Shown here: piece by piece, positions 22,271-35,500 of the stretch | Numbering within the stretch: the stretch's first letter is position 1 | Layout of the letters: the number at the start of each line of letters is the position of its first letter | NCBI RefSeq assembly: GCF_026151205.1 | Contig: NC_087079.1 | Location: 14,446,445 to 14,510,444, forward strand | Length of the DNA: 64,000 nt | Direction of reading: 5' to 3' | Source of the DNA: Bolinopsis microptera | Lineage: Eukaryota; Ctenophora; Tentaculata; Lobata; Bolinopsidae | The notes under the pieces: generated by a model | What the model was told of the DNA's origin: nothing | Database searches by the model: none | The model's input: the letters and a program-made list of their open reading frames with translations, nothing else | Made by a program: the position numbers and the translations under genes

Positions 22271-23129
22271 ATGTCAAAGTTGTTTGCATGGTTGGCAGTT
22301 GTATCTGCAGCAACTGCACTGTGGATTTCTGCTGTTTACGGACCTTATGACCCCACGTTCAAGCGCCAGTTCATCTATCCAGTAAGTGACTTTACCTGTA
22401 GTTTTTTAATGTTTTAAGATCGGTTAAAATTGTGTTAATTTACCGTCAAATGAGTACAATAAGTGCCGTGGTTTAAGGTTAAGTCGATGTGGGTCAATGC
22501 TAAGTTGGACCCTAATTTTAATAACTTAACCATTTCAGTTTCCGTTCGTGGCAGTAATGCTGGTTGCAGTGAGTATCTTTAAATTTGGTTACCAGCCATT
22601 TTGGCTGATGTTTCTATGACAAAGCCGGGCACAGCGCGCAATTCTCGTCTTTGTAGGGCGCGATGCAAACCTCCTAATTACTTGAGTTTTTGCTGGCACG
22701 TACTGACGCAAAGTGCAATTTACTGGCTCGAAATAACAAAATTTGATAAACAGTAACATTCAAGTAATAACTGAATCGCTTCATTGAGACCAACGGATCG
22801 AATTTATTACAAGTAAGACTGCGACAAATGTCACCACTCTTACTTTTCAGTTTGTGTCTCTGGTGACGATACTTGTTCGTGTTTCTAGACTCATCACCAG
22901 GATCGACGCTTCAGAGGAACTTCAGAAGGTAGCCGGATATTCTGTCGATTTGGAATCTGCATTTCCGTTATACTCTCTTGTCTTCGGTATTTTAAATATG
23001 TGACACTGTTAACTGGATGCCCTTTTCCTTTATATTTTTGACATCGCATTGTATCAGCATTTTTTTCAGGATATCCAGGAAGCAAAAGAGGAATTACAGA
23101 AACTTGGTATTGGCGTGAAAGCAGAGTAA
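22271..23129 (+). CDS. DPM3: Dolichol-phosphate mannosyltransferase subunit 3
   Basis: Four exons: 22271-22381, 22539-22568 (only 30 bases), 22851-22928, 23070-23129; all phase 0, giving 92 residues, the usual length of animal DPM3. DPM3 anchors and stabilises the catalytic subunit DPM1 of dolichol-phosphate-mannose synthase in the ER membrane, which supplies mannose for N-glycans, GPI anchors and O-mannosylation. Seen here: two N-terminal hydrophobic segments (LFAWLAVVSAATALWISAVYG, then FPFVAVMLVAFVSLVTILV) followed by the charged C-terminal helix ASEELQKDIQEAKEELQKLG that in the family binds DPM1. The gene ends 372 bases before the first calpain-15 exon I can support. Confidence 0.9.
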
Positions 23130-23500
23130 TTTCTTCATATCAGAAAATGTTATTATTGTTATGCGTCGATTTCTAAGATTAAGTTTTAAAGTTTGTTTTA
23201 ACCCTAAATTTACTTTTATTTGTTTGACTTGAATTATTTTGCTTTAATGATTTTCGTTTTCATTTTGAGGGTCCATCACTGAGATTTACCATAATTGCCG
23301 TCATAGTAGTCATGTTAAATTTGAATTGATCGGTTCTATCAACAATTTCGTCCATTTAAATTAGTCTATTATATCAATGAAAACACAATAAATGGTAAAC
23401 AAGCGAAATTTCACAAAGACGCTACCATATAATCAACGTAATTTAAACAACAATTCGTTCTAAAATTTTCTAAAATAACGACAATCTCCACTTTATCTAG
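23130..23500. other. Spacer between DPM3 and calpain-15 exons
   Basis: No open frame of interest. It must hold the DPM3 3' UTR. The upstream exon or promoter of the calpain-15 gene may lie here or further left, but I cannot place it. Confidence 0.4.
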
Positions 23501-26500
23501 CATGGTGTGGACTACAGAATCATAACGCCAACTAAGAGGTCTCTGTCATGTTTACCCTGCAAACCTTGCTCTCTCAACTGTTGTAGAACTGGTCGGGGTG
23601 AGTGGATTTATAATATTTACTTTTGAGCAGCCTGTAAATAGTCGAATAAAAGTTTTATTTGACTATCACTATTTTAAGAAGGAGATGGTGCTCTTCACGC
23701 TCTATTAATAACATCACAAGTCAATAATCCATAATTTACATCAGGTACTGCTCAGATAGAACCGATGAACAAGGTCCTGGTGTGGAGGTGTACCCACTGT
23801 ACCTACGATAATGAGCCTGCAGTTAAGGTAAATACAGGTTGTTGTTTGTGGGGCGGGGATGGGATTAAGTTTGTTAATACCGGGCGGGTCCGATAAATTT
23901 CTAGAAGTCATTAACACAGATGAGAAATGTGGGAACGTAGCCCCTTCCAACATGGTAAAGCTCATTTTTAGCCTACTCTTCAGGCTGTAGAAAAACCTTA
24001 TTTAAACTCGGGGTATTCAGTAAAGCGTGATCGTTCTTAATGTTTGGCAACAAGGAACTTTTTGATACAATAATCAACGAAAAAAGCCTCGTTTTTATTT
24101 CTTCCTATCTTTGGTATCCTAAAATCAGGTAACCAATGTCTCCACACCCTCACAGTGTAATCCTCCCATAAAGGGGACGGCAGGGACAGCTCAATTCCAT
24201 TTTTAAGAGTGACCGATTGGACTTTGTACAAGCGCATATCTTCCGCTGAGAAGAACTCGTGATAGTGTTTTCCCGTATTACGGTAGTCTGATGATTCTGT
24301 GGAGAGTTTCCAGGATGTTATGCTGATATGGCCTCTATTACGAGCAGCTGAACATGACAACATTCTTTTCAGTCGGTTTAAACCTAGAATACGTAACATA
24401 AGAGGTAAATTAACCAGTACTCCAAGGAGGGGATGTAGTGCGGGTCCGGCGTTTGTATTCTCAATCAGCCGGAGTACCGAAATGTTTCTTGTAATCAGGA
24501 AGCCACACTCTCCGACACGGTTACATTCCGGTAGAACCGTCCGCGAGGAAGAGAATGATGATCTCATAGGAAATCTTTTCAACGGTGAAATATGCGAAAC
24601 AGGAACCTGAAGAAAATTAAAGTATGATGAGAGGATATCGTTTTCTCGTATTATCTCTAAAATCTTGATAACGTAGTCTTTATTCCGTCCGTCAGACTGT
24701 TCCAATACTGATATAATCATGTTGATGTATTGCACTGATACCAACTTCTTTTCTTTATCTTGTGTTGAATCCCTCAGCTGTTTAAAGAATGTATCAACTT
24801 CTGTAGTCCGACTTTGTTCATCATCGGGGCTGATAACAATCAACAACAAGTCAACTACCATCATCATATCAAATTTATTGGGACAATGTTCGTTTACGAA
24901 ATCAATTAGCTGGTACAAGTAGTTTGGGTATTGCATGACGTAATCTCCTGAATAAGAAATAATCACATCCTGATCAGGGCTGGCTTCGTTGTTTGAAGAT
25001 CCTGCCGATTTCTTGAGAACTAATCTCAGGTCTTCTTTCGTTATTTCTGGTAAATTTGCTATTTTTTCGAAAATTTGACCGTATGGTCGTTGTTGTTTTT
25101 GAAGCCCGTGTTTCTGATCAAAGTTAATGTTCTCAAACAAGTAACGCAAATTTTTTGTCATTGCTCTTTGGGTTTCGAGATCTCGGTCTATGATATCAAT
25201 GAAAATTTTATTGTTAGCTCCAGCTAGCTTCAGAAGGTAATCTAGCTGGACAGTGTTCAAATCACTGATGTTTTCTACGTACCGTAGTATAAAACAACTG
25301 TTATCCACCACAGCGAGCTTATTAACCAACAAGTTAATGGGTCTCTTTATGTCCCATTTTCTGGCGATGAAACAACTTTCTTCGAACAAAAACAACTGCA
25401 AGGAATATTCTGGAGACGGATTAATTTCTTCAATCTTGATGTAAAGCCAATTTCGGCAGTAGTCAACAAGCCAGCCAACTTTGAACACAACAGCAAGCTT
25501 GTGTAATTCTCTGAACATAGCATCCTCGATGTTGTCAAGTGATTCATCACCCAGAGCTGTCAAGAAGAGCAGAACAGCTTCCGGCTGAAAATCCTCTATT
25601 TCCAGCTCCGATAGACCCAGATTATTAATGAGCTGACTGAAGACACTGCTTTGTGATGTGAGAGTGTTTACACAGACAGTTCGGGGATCTTGATTTCGTA
25701 TCTTGATCAACACTGAATTTTCAGAGCTGCTTTCACTCATTTTGTTGAGGCATGACCCATTTCATTTAGTTATTGAAATGGTCATTCTCCATATTTAGAC
25801 ATGCGGATACGACGTGATGCCTGAATCAATTGTGTTATACATTTATATATTAAATTAAGTTCAGGTTTTATGTGATAAGCGAATAACCTATCATGATTTT
25901 CTATCGAAAAAATTGTTCTAGATGTAAACCAGTTAATACTGGATTCCTAAATTAAAAACCGCATACCTTATCGGACGTTATTTGACCGGACATTGCGTGA
26001 ACGGACATAATTTTAACGGACATTAAAATCAACGCTTGAAGGCATTCATTTAATCTTACTATATATATATATATGTGTTTATCCGTACCATTTTACTGAC
26101 GCAACGGCATCAACTTTAACGCGACTTTCCGCAAAAACCGTGAAAGATGTACAACTGAAACTTTTTTGACTGTGTCAAATGCTTTAATGGCCTCCAAATC
26201 AGCATGAAATTTTAGAGCCCAAAATTTGGACCCCAAGTGATGTCAAAAACGGTAAATAGGTAATAATTATTTTAGTCTCTTGAGTCTTGACACCATTTAG
26301 GGTTATACGGGTTCCTGCTAGTAATGATAAATGGAGAGCGATTAAATGAAATGCAAAATAACGGTACTGGTCGGAGAAAATTTGATGAAACTTTTGTTTT
26401 GAGAGTAAATGCAGCAAGTCTAAGAATTATACATGCCAAAATATTATCAAGATGCATAAGCTAAATATTGTGGGGTAATTTTAAAATGATGCGAAGGAAT

Positions 26501-29500
26501 TTAGTATGATATGTGTGTATATAGATGTATATGATCATTATGTCATAATTATTATGCTGATTAGCTCGGAGTCTATGATGAAACGGAAATTTAATTGCTG
26601 CAAGCATTTGAGGAGTCGTCGATTAAGACGGTAGATATAGTGAAATTTTAATTTGTGAACGGTTTTTAGCGGTATAACAAAATACAGGTTTTAGTTAACA
26701 TTAGAGAACTGTGGAAACAATAAAGTAGAGGAACATATGTGCATAATATTCGAAGCTCTTCGATAATTCATCTGCCTCAAATCACGGTCTTTATTTGAAC
26801 GGACGTTAAATGAACGATAAGGCCTCCAGCGTCCAATTAATTTCCGGTCAAATGAGGTACATACTTGAAATAGGAGAAAGTAATAAGGTAAAGTAAACAT
26901 CGAAATTCGAAATGGAGCAAAGAATTGTTCCCGACTAGATATACCCCGAGAGAAGACGAGGTCAAATAATATCGAGTTACACAATACACGATCTAGCTCT
27001 GTTAAATGCCAACAATCGCCTCTGTGCAGCTGTGTTTCCTTCACTTTCATTACTCCTCATAATAAATAAAATGACGTCATCAAGCCAATATCCACAACAA
27101 ACATTGGATTTTGAATCAGCGGATATTTTAAACGAAGTAAAACATGAGAAATGGTTAATGACTTCGTAACGTAAGGTATAAACATATGGTCTTTGAATTT
27201 GTGTATACATAATGTATTCTGTCACCACCTCGAAATTTACAATTTACATTCCTAGCATGACACGAGTCATTAAAAAAAGTTGTTAGAGTTATTATATAAC
27301 AATATGACTAATCATGTAAGTCCAGAATCGCAAGATTATGACTGATTTAATTCACTTACAATGCCACCATATTTTCGATCAAAACCAATACGTATGCCCA
27401 ATTTTGACTTTTACAAACATTAAAAGATTAAACAGTTACAAATACTAATAAATGCCACAATAAAACACAAATTCTTGTAACTTTGTAATTTTTGTTTCGA
27501 TCAGAGTCATTGGTACACTTCTTACACGCTTTGTCGACTGACGTCTTCTTATCTTGACCCAATTTGTCGTCTTCTTTCTGCACGTTATTTGATGCCACCA
27601 AAATACTTCCCACTGGTGGAAGTTATACTTACCGCTAATGTGTGATGTTGATGAGATCATGACAGCCCAAACAAGCCTAGCTACTGCAGCTTAACTAACC
27701 ACCAACTCTATGCTTTCTCGTGCTGTAAAACTCTCTGAAATTGATTTGGCGACTTTGTGCAATATCAGGGTACATTGCACTGGCAGTATATTTTAGGACT
27801 TGTTTTGATCATCAACAACATTGATTTTCTTTAATTATAACCATGGTGTTACCAGGGTTACCATGGTGTTACCAGAGTTACCAGGGTTACCAGAGTTACC
27901 AGGGTTACCAGAGTTACAATTGCATGGTGATGATAGATCTTTACAATCCTAATTTCAGGTATGTGCGGCATGTTCGCGGACTCGTGAGGCAGGTTGCACC
28001 AGGGTTACCAGAGTTACCAGGGTTACCAGAGTTACAATTGCTAATTTCAGGTATGTGCGGCATGTTCGCGGACTCGTGAGGCAGGTTGCACTGGTTCGGG
28101 GACAGCAGATGCACTGAAAAAACAGCAGAAACGTATTAGGTACCGCAACGCGGAACCAACCTCTGGCTGTGCCACCAGAAGAATGGACTTCAAGAGGTTT
28201 TCTAAATTTTTCTGCATGATCTTGGTTTAAAGTTTAGCTCTCTAAATAAGTATGCTTATTTGTCAGTGTATTTGCACTAGCGGTTATCCTGCCAACCAAC
28301 CTCTCCCAGGTCAGACTCAGAGACATCCCTCTCTTCAGCAGGGAGCAGCAGTCTAGGTAGTCAGACCTCCCTGTCCTGCTCTTCCTCCTGGATCTGTGCC
28401 AAGTGTTTCATTGAGAACCCTCTCCAACACAGGGTACTACTTTCTCTTGTCATGGCCTTTTTTGATACTAAACTAACTTGCTTACTATTTAAGGTCATGT
28501 TTCGTTTTTGAATTCAATGCAGTTAGAATGTGTTAAATTTAGTGGCTATCAAGATTTCCAGTCTTTCAGTTAATTCTCCAGCCCCTTTTAGTTCTGGATT
28601 AAATATACATTACCCGATACCCTTGAACAGGCGTGTATTTCTTGTAGTACGGAGCGTAAACACATCTCCCATTTCCCCCACAACCTTCTCAACAACAGAG
28701 ACTTTAAACACTTACACAAGGTTCGTCGTTTCATTATTACTAAATATGCTAGTTAAAGATCAAATTTGCAAAATTAACTTGTATTTACCGATGAATTCAA
28801 ATTATGTTCAATAATTATGAATTATGAAATCATAATTATGTTGTTGAAATCTAGGAAGATGTGTAAATTTGTTGGGAGTGGTGAGTTGAATAACCGCTTA
28901 GTTGTACCTCTATTTACTTGTGATCCACCAGGAGGAGTACATAGGTAAGAAGAGTTGTCAACTGAAACCTCTACCACCCCTCTTAACTAACTCTCCCTCT
29001 ATCTGGGTTTGTGGGGACTGCGCGCAACAGAACAGTGTCGTCCTAGCTCACTGTATCGGCTGTTCTGCTCCCCCTGCTTCTAAAACTCCTACCCAGGTCA
29101 GTCAGTCAGTCAGTCGACAGTCAGTCAGTCAGTTAGTCAGTTAGTCGGTCGGTCTAAAGACTACGGGTGGAGGATAAATTTAAAACTTCCGACAGCATTT
29201 TTACTTGTTCTCATTGTGCAGATTCCGGGAAGCATTCTCTTTACGCTCTCATCATATTGTAGAATGAGATATCGTTCATTTAAAATTGGGTAATTAATAA
29301 TTATAGGCCTGTCAAGGATTGCAACCCAATTAAGGGATTTTGACTTCCAGTACCTCAATTTGGTCTCATACAATCATCAATTAACTGACGTATTGGTATC
29401 TCCATCCAATCTGTCAAATTTGTGTTCAGAAATTTTCATATTTGAAAATGGGACGATTTCTGCTGTGAGCTTCCTCCGACCGAAATCAAACCTCCAGCAC

Positions 29501-32500
29501 CTCAGTCGTGCCATATGGCATCTATAGTTGACTGACTAATTGGTTGCGGGGGAAAAATTCAGTCAAAACTGTGAAATCTCGGTCCTGGAAATTTCATCTT
29601 CAAAAAGTGAAAATAGGACAGAGAATGGGACAATATGATTCTTCAATTTTCCTCCGGATTTTGACTTCCAGTACCTCAATTTGGTTTCATAACATCATCA
29701 ATTAACTGATTAATTGGTCTCTGGGCAAAATCTCCATCCAATCTGTCAAATTTGTTTTTTTTTTAAATTTCATATTTGAAAATGGGACAGAAATTGGAAA
29801 ATATGAATTTTCGTTTTATTAAGCTTTCTGCTGTGAGTTTCCTCCGACCAAAATCAAACGTCCAGCACCTCAATCGTGTCATATGCCATCTATAGTTGAC
29901 TTACTAATTGGTTGCGGCCTGCGGGTGAAAAAATCAGTCAAAACTGTAACATTTCGGTCCTGGAAATTTCATCTTCAAACACTGAAAATGGGACAGAGAT
30001 TGGGAGAATATGATTTTGCAATTTTATTTGGGATTTTGACTCCAAATACCTCAATTTGGTTTCGTTCAATCATCAATTAACTGACTAATTGGTTTCTGGG
30101 CAAAGATTTCATTCAATCTGTCAAATTTGTGTTCAGAAAATTTCATATTTTAAAATGGGACCGACTTTTGAAAATACAACTTTTCGTTTTGTTAAGTTTT
30201 CTGCTGTGGGCTTCCTCCGACCGAAATCAAACTTCCAGCACTGCAATCGTGTCATATAGTATTCTCAAAAAACATATTAAAAATATATTGTATAAAATAA
30301 GAGAGAAATTAACAAAAGAGGCGCCAGTACCAAGATAAACCCTTTCCGTAATTCAGAGAATTTTCAAGGCCGACACTGTCGCACTACAGTGCGTTACCTG
30401 GACTGTAGTGCGACACGAACTAAAGTGCGACAAAACACTTTACACATTCAATAAAAATTTGACTTTCCGTTTTTAAGTTTTAATGACAAGAGTGTAGTCG
30501 TGTATGGGGTTTAATATAAAATCAAAGATTACAATCACAATATTCAATTCAAAATCATTGTTCCAACACACTTCACATAATCCATTCTGTCATAATCATC
30601 GTAGCTATCAATCACAGCGTTCAAGCGACGGTCGTAATCGGTCCACTTCTTCAGTCGGCGAGGAGGTGGTTGTCTGAGCATCTTCTGGTTGCCGTTGATC
30701 TTCCATTGGGTTAGATCCTGCTCCTTCTTCAGGACGTCGATAAATCTCCAGATAGTAGGGTTGGTGCAGCCCATCAAGGACAGGGACAAAAGGAAATCGC
30801 GGCATGTACGGAATCGCGATTTTCCCCATTATTTGCGACACATTTTATGTATAGTTTAATATACCGCGAAATGTAATTCGCGGTATCGCGTTTTTTGGCC
30901 AAAATCGCCGCGAAATCCTTTTGTCCCTGATCAAGGATCGAAAACCGTTGTGCCAACCCTCAGCAATGTTGGAACTTCTGGGAAGTCCGGCCATGAAAGC
31001 ATCCCGTTGATTCCAGATCCAGTGGGTGTAGAGGGGGGAGGAGATTTGTGTTCCGACCCAGGTACGTTCGTAGTAGTCAGCAAAGGAATCCATCTCCGAG
31101 GCTGTTCGATGCTTTGGTAGAATCATCGTGACCTTATTTATATGGCCCAAGCATATGAACTTGTTATCCCAATCGGAGATATATCTTCATACGATGCGTG
31201 TAATAGGAATGAGGATCATATGCTGCTTACGAGTTACCCAGTGGATCACACACTGCATACGTGGCTGACCCGAAGGAATTATGATCAGTAGATCACTTCG
31301 AAACACGTGATGTGAACCGACGAATCGTATTCGCAAGATCACTTCGAAATAAGTGACGTGAACCGACCCGACGAATCACTTAATGGTCCATAAGAAGGAT
31401 AGGATGTGACCTGAACTTGGAAATAAGTCAGGATATTTTGTCGCACTAGAGTACGCTACCTGGATCGTAGTGCGACACGTACTGTACTGCGACAGAGTGT
31501 GTTTTTGTCGGACTTCGCACTAGAGTACGTGTCGCACTAGAGTACGTGTCGCACTACAGTACGATTACCATTCAGGTCATGGGTAAATCTATAGTTGACT
31601 GACTAATTGGTTGCGGGTGAAAAATTCAGTAAAAACTGTGAAATCTCGGTCCTGGAAATTTCATCTTCAAAAAGTGAAAATGGGACAAGAAAATGGGACA
31701 GTATGATTTTTCCATTTTGTCGGGAATTTTGACTTCCAGTACCTCAATTTTGACTTCCAGTACCTCAATTTGGTTTCATATCATCATCAATTAACTGACT
31801 AATTGGTCTCTGGGCAAAATCTCCATATTATTAATCAACTATTATATACAGCAAACACAAGATAATAGGAAATAAATCATAAAATCGAGTGGCCGAGTAG
31901 TCTCGACTCACCCATAGCTTCTCCATAAACGTCTATCATGAGCTTTGTACACTAAATCGTTGAAATTACTTAAACTAAATCTTTTATTTACAATCACAAT
32001 AATATTCTTCGTCATAATGTCTTTTAATAATAAATCAAATAAATTTGAACGAGGTCTGCCCCTCCTTCCTTTATAGTCAAAACATCCTAAACATGCAAAT
32101 CTAAAAGATAAGAAAGCGGGAGTGTCATCACCGCTTCTGAGAACGTGCCCAAGCATCTTCCATCGTGCTTTCTTGATCCTTTCAGTAAGGGGACTGACAT
32201 TACATCTCTTATATAAGTTCTCGTTACTGATAACCGTAGGCCAATAGGTGTTGATTATCTGTCTCTGAAGATGCTTCCTTTGAAGAACATCGACAGATGC
32301 CATTACGGTTTCAGGAGCAGCCCAGCTGCTACAGTTATACAACAACACTGAAGTGACAAGAGCTTCGTACAACTTCAGCTTTCTACTCTCACTGATCTGA
32401 ACAGAGCTATTCAACCAGACTTTCTTGTAGGTGTAGAAGGCAACATTGGCTTTGTTGCGTCTGTTGACAATATCTCTTTCTGAACAGAGCTTTGATCCTA

Positions 32501-35500
32501 ATAGCACTGACTCTCGCCACTCTTCATTTCCTCTGATTTTATTGCCATGGGCATCTAAAGCATCTGTCTCTGCCAAATACACTCTTGTAAACACCGTCTT
32601 TGATTCGTTAACAAAGAGACTCCAGTCCTTTAGTATGTCACTGGCAATCTCCAGTATCTTCACCAGACTCTGACCATCTTCACTCAGAAGCTCAGCATCG
32701 TCAGCATAGGCAGACTCTAACGGGAGGCCTCTATCAGAGACTGGGGGGTTCGGTCTAGGAATTGTGACACTGATCACGGCTCTGATGTGATTCAGGGCAC
32801 CGGCAAGGGTCAATGTAAACACTTTACCTGCCAGACTGTCTCCCTGGTAAGCTCCAATATTAATCACGAATTCACCAGACTCAGCTCTGTTGACTGTCAC
32901 TTTGAGCTTTGTATTTGAGAGGAGGTACTGAACCAGGCGAATGTCGTCTCTAGAGCATCCTGCATCAATGAGGGGGTTGATGATGGTCTGTCTGCGGATG
33001 GTATTAAACGCAGCGGTCATGTCAATGTTGATTTTACTATACTCAAACTGGCGCCTGGTAACCACTGATGTCAACATTCTCTGAGACCAAACCAGGTCAG
33101 CACAACTGCGACCCTGCTTGTATGCCGCCTGCCAAGGTCCAGTGTACATATCAACGTGGTAATTGATTCTGTTTAGGGCTACGAGGGATAGGACTTTTCT
33201 AGTTCCATTTAGCAATGTGAGGGGCCGGATAGACTTTACCGGACCTCGGGGTTTTCCTGGCTTCTGAAGGGGTGTCAGGATACCTTCTCCAATAGCTGGG
33301 ATGTATGTGTTGGTCTCAAAGGAGAGATTGTAGATCCTAGCCAACTCACAGTGGAGGGGATATCCAGCAGCTTTCATTAGCTCATTAGGTATACCGTCAG
33401 GGCCACACGCTCTACCGGATTTCAGCTTCATAACAGCACGGCCGACTTCTTCAGGTGTTATGGGACAGAGGAGGCTTCCAGGAGGGTCTATGAATGCTGG
33501 GAGTTGGGGTTCATCTTTGTCATTGAACTCATTATTAAAGTATTCTTTAATAGCTTCTGCTTTTAATGAGTCAGAACCTAAGGTGTTGCCGTCTGCATCG
33601 TGGACAGTCACTCCATCTTTCTTCATCCTGCACTGGGCCAAAGTTCTATTCGCTTCAAACATGCTTCTGCAGCTGTCGGTGTTGTTGATGACATCTACTA
33701 GGGCGTTGGCAGTGGCCTCGTTGATAGATTTCAACCTCTTTTTGATGGTACGTTTGAGATGGTTGATTCTTTTTCTGAGGTCACTCCTGTCACTTATCCC
33801 TGTGAGGCTACATTCTTGCTGAAGGGACTTTCTCTCTGCTGAAAGTTTAACGACAGTTGGATCGTCGCTGTACTGATGAGGTTTCCCCGGGGGCACTTTA
33901 CCAACCACCTGGACGGCACATTTACTCAATATACCAAAAATATCAGAATTTTCAGAAATAGCATTATTAGTTAAAACTCTACAATCAATATTACTTTTAA
34001 AAGAATCAAAAAATTTAGACTTAATATCAGAATCATTAAGGCGATTGACATCAAACCTTATTTTGTCAGACCTGGGCCGCTTATGTACAATGTATTCACA
34101 ACCAAGTTTAAAACGTGCAACCACAGGTTTATGGTCAGATTTCACTAAATCACCGCAAAAAGAGCGGGAGTCTGTTAAACAGACTTTAAAGTTAGTACGA
34201 CATAAAATATGATCAATTTGTTTAAAATAGTTCACAGTGTCTTTTGAACCCTTGGGTCTGCCCTTGGGAACACATCTAGCCTTCCAGGTGGTAATATACT
34301 TCGCTCTGTGTTGGAACGCAGTATTGCACGCAAACAGACCATTATCAACAATAAAGTCCAGTAGAAACTCACCGTTCCTGTTTCTCAGACCATTAACGAA
34401 CTGACCAATATGATTATTAAAGCCAGCATCATACTCTTTCCTACTGCATCTCCCAAGTCGGGCGTTAAAATCTCCAGCAACAAACAAATCGTATCGAGCT
34501 GGGATATTGATAGCAGTTTTCAGATCATTGAAATATGATTGTAACAATGGGGAGTTACCTGTGACCTTACTGATGTCATCATCGACAATCTTCTTGGTTG
34601 GTCCGTACACGTTAACGATCCTGATCATACGATGAGATCCGTTGGGTTCTGTGAGTCTTATATCAATGAAAGCCACTCTGTTACTAAGTGATCTCCATGC
34701 AACAATAGAAGGTACAAGGACTGGGCAGATTAGAAAACCGAGACCATAATGATACCAATTGTCTGATTGGGCTAGTGTTACAAGTTTGTGACCGTTAATA
34801 ATTGTTTCCTCGAAGTCTCGGCATTTTGTCTCTTGGAGACACACTACATCAAAATGATAACGTTTAGCGTCACTTACTAAATGTTCTCTCCTAAGAATGT
34901 TACCTTTAATACCATTGAGGTTCCAACTTGAAATGTTCAGAGTCGAAGACATCGGCATAAGGAGAAGTAAGGTGAGCAAAGGTAGACTTCTAGCGAGCAC
35001 GTCTGTTACAACTGCCATTCTGCTAGTGGGGGGCGTCACTCCATTCCATCCTGACATCTCCATATAATCTGTCAAATTTGTGTTAAGAAATTTTCATATT
35101 TGAAAATGGGACAGAAATTAGAAAATATGAATTTTCGTTTTGTTAAGCTTTCTGCTGTGAGCTTCCTCCGACCGATATCAAACTTCCAGCACCTCAATTG
35201 TGTCATATGGCATCTTTAGTTGACTGACTAATTGGTTGCGGGTGAAAAATTCAGTCAAAATCGTGAAATTTCGGTCCTGGAAATTTCATCTTCGAAAACT
35301 GAAAATAGGACATAGATTGGGAGAATATGATTTTTTCCCCGATTTTGACCATACCATAATTTCTTAACATTGTGTTATTGTCTTAACATAAATTTTTTAA
35401 TGGTAAAACGTTACTGTCTATAACACTACTCGGTACAGTACATTATCAGACATGACGTTATAAAACTTTATCACCTGTAACCTGAGAAAATTTCTAGATG

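Noticed and set aside
27843..28079. Open frame across the GTTACCAGG repeat
   Set aside because: Made of minisatellite plus an out-of-frame exon copy; not a separate gene.
33460..33822. Forward frame inside the LINE
   Set aside because: Antisense shadow of the intact LINE polyprotein.
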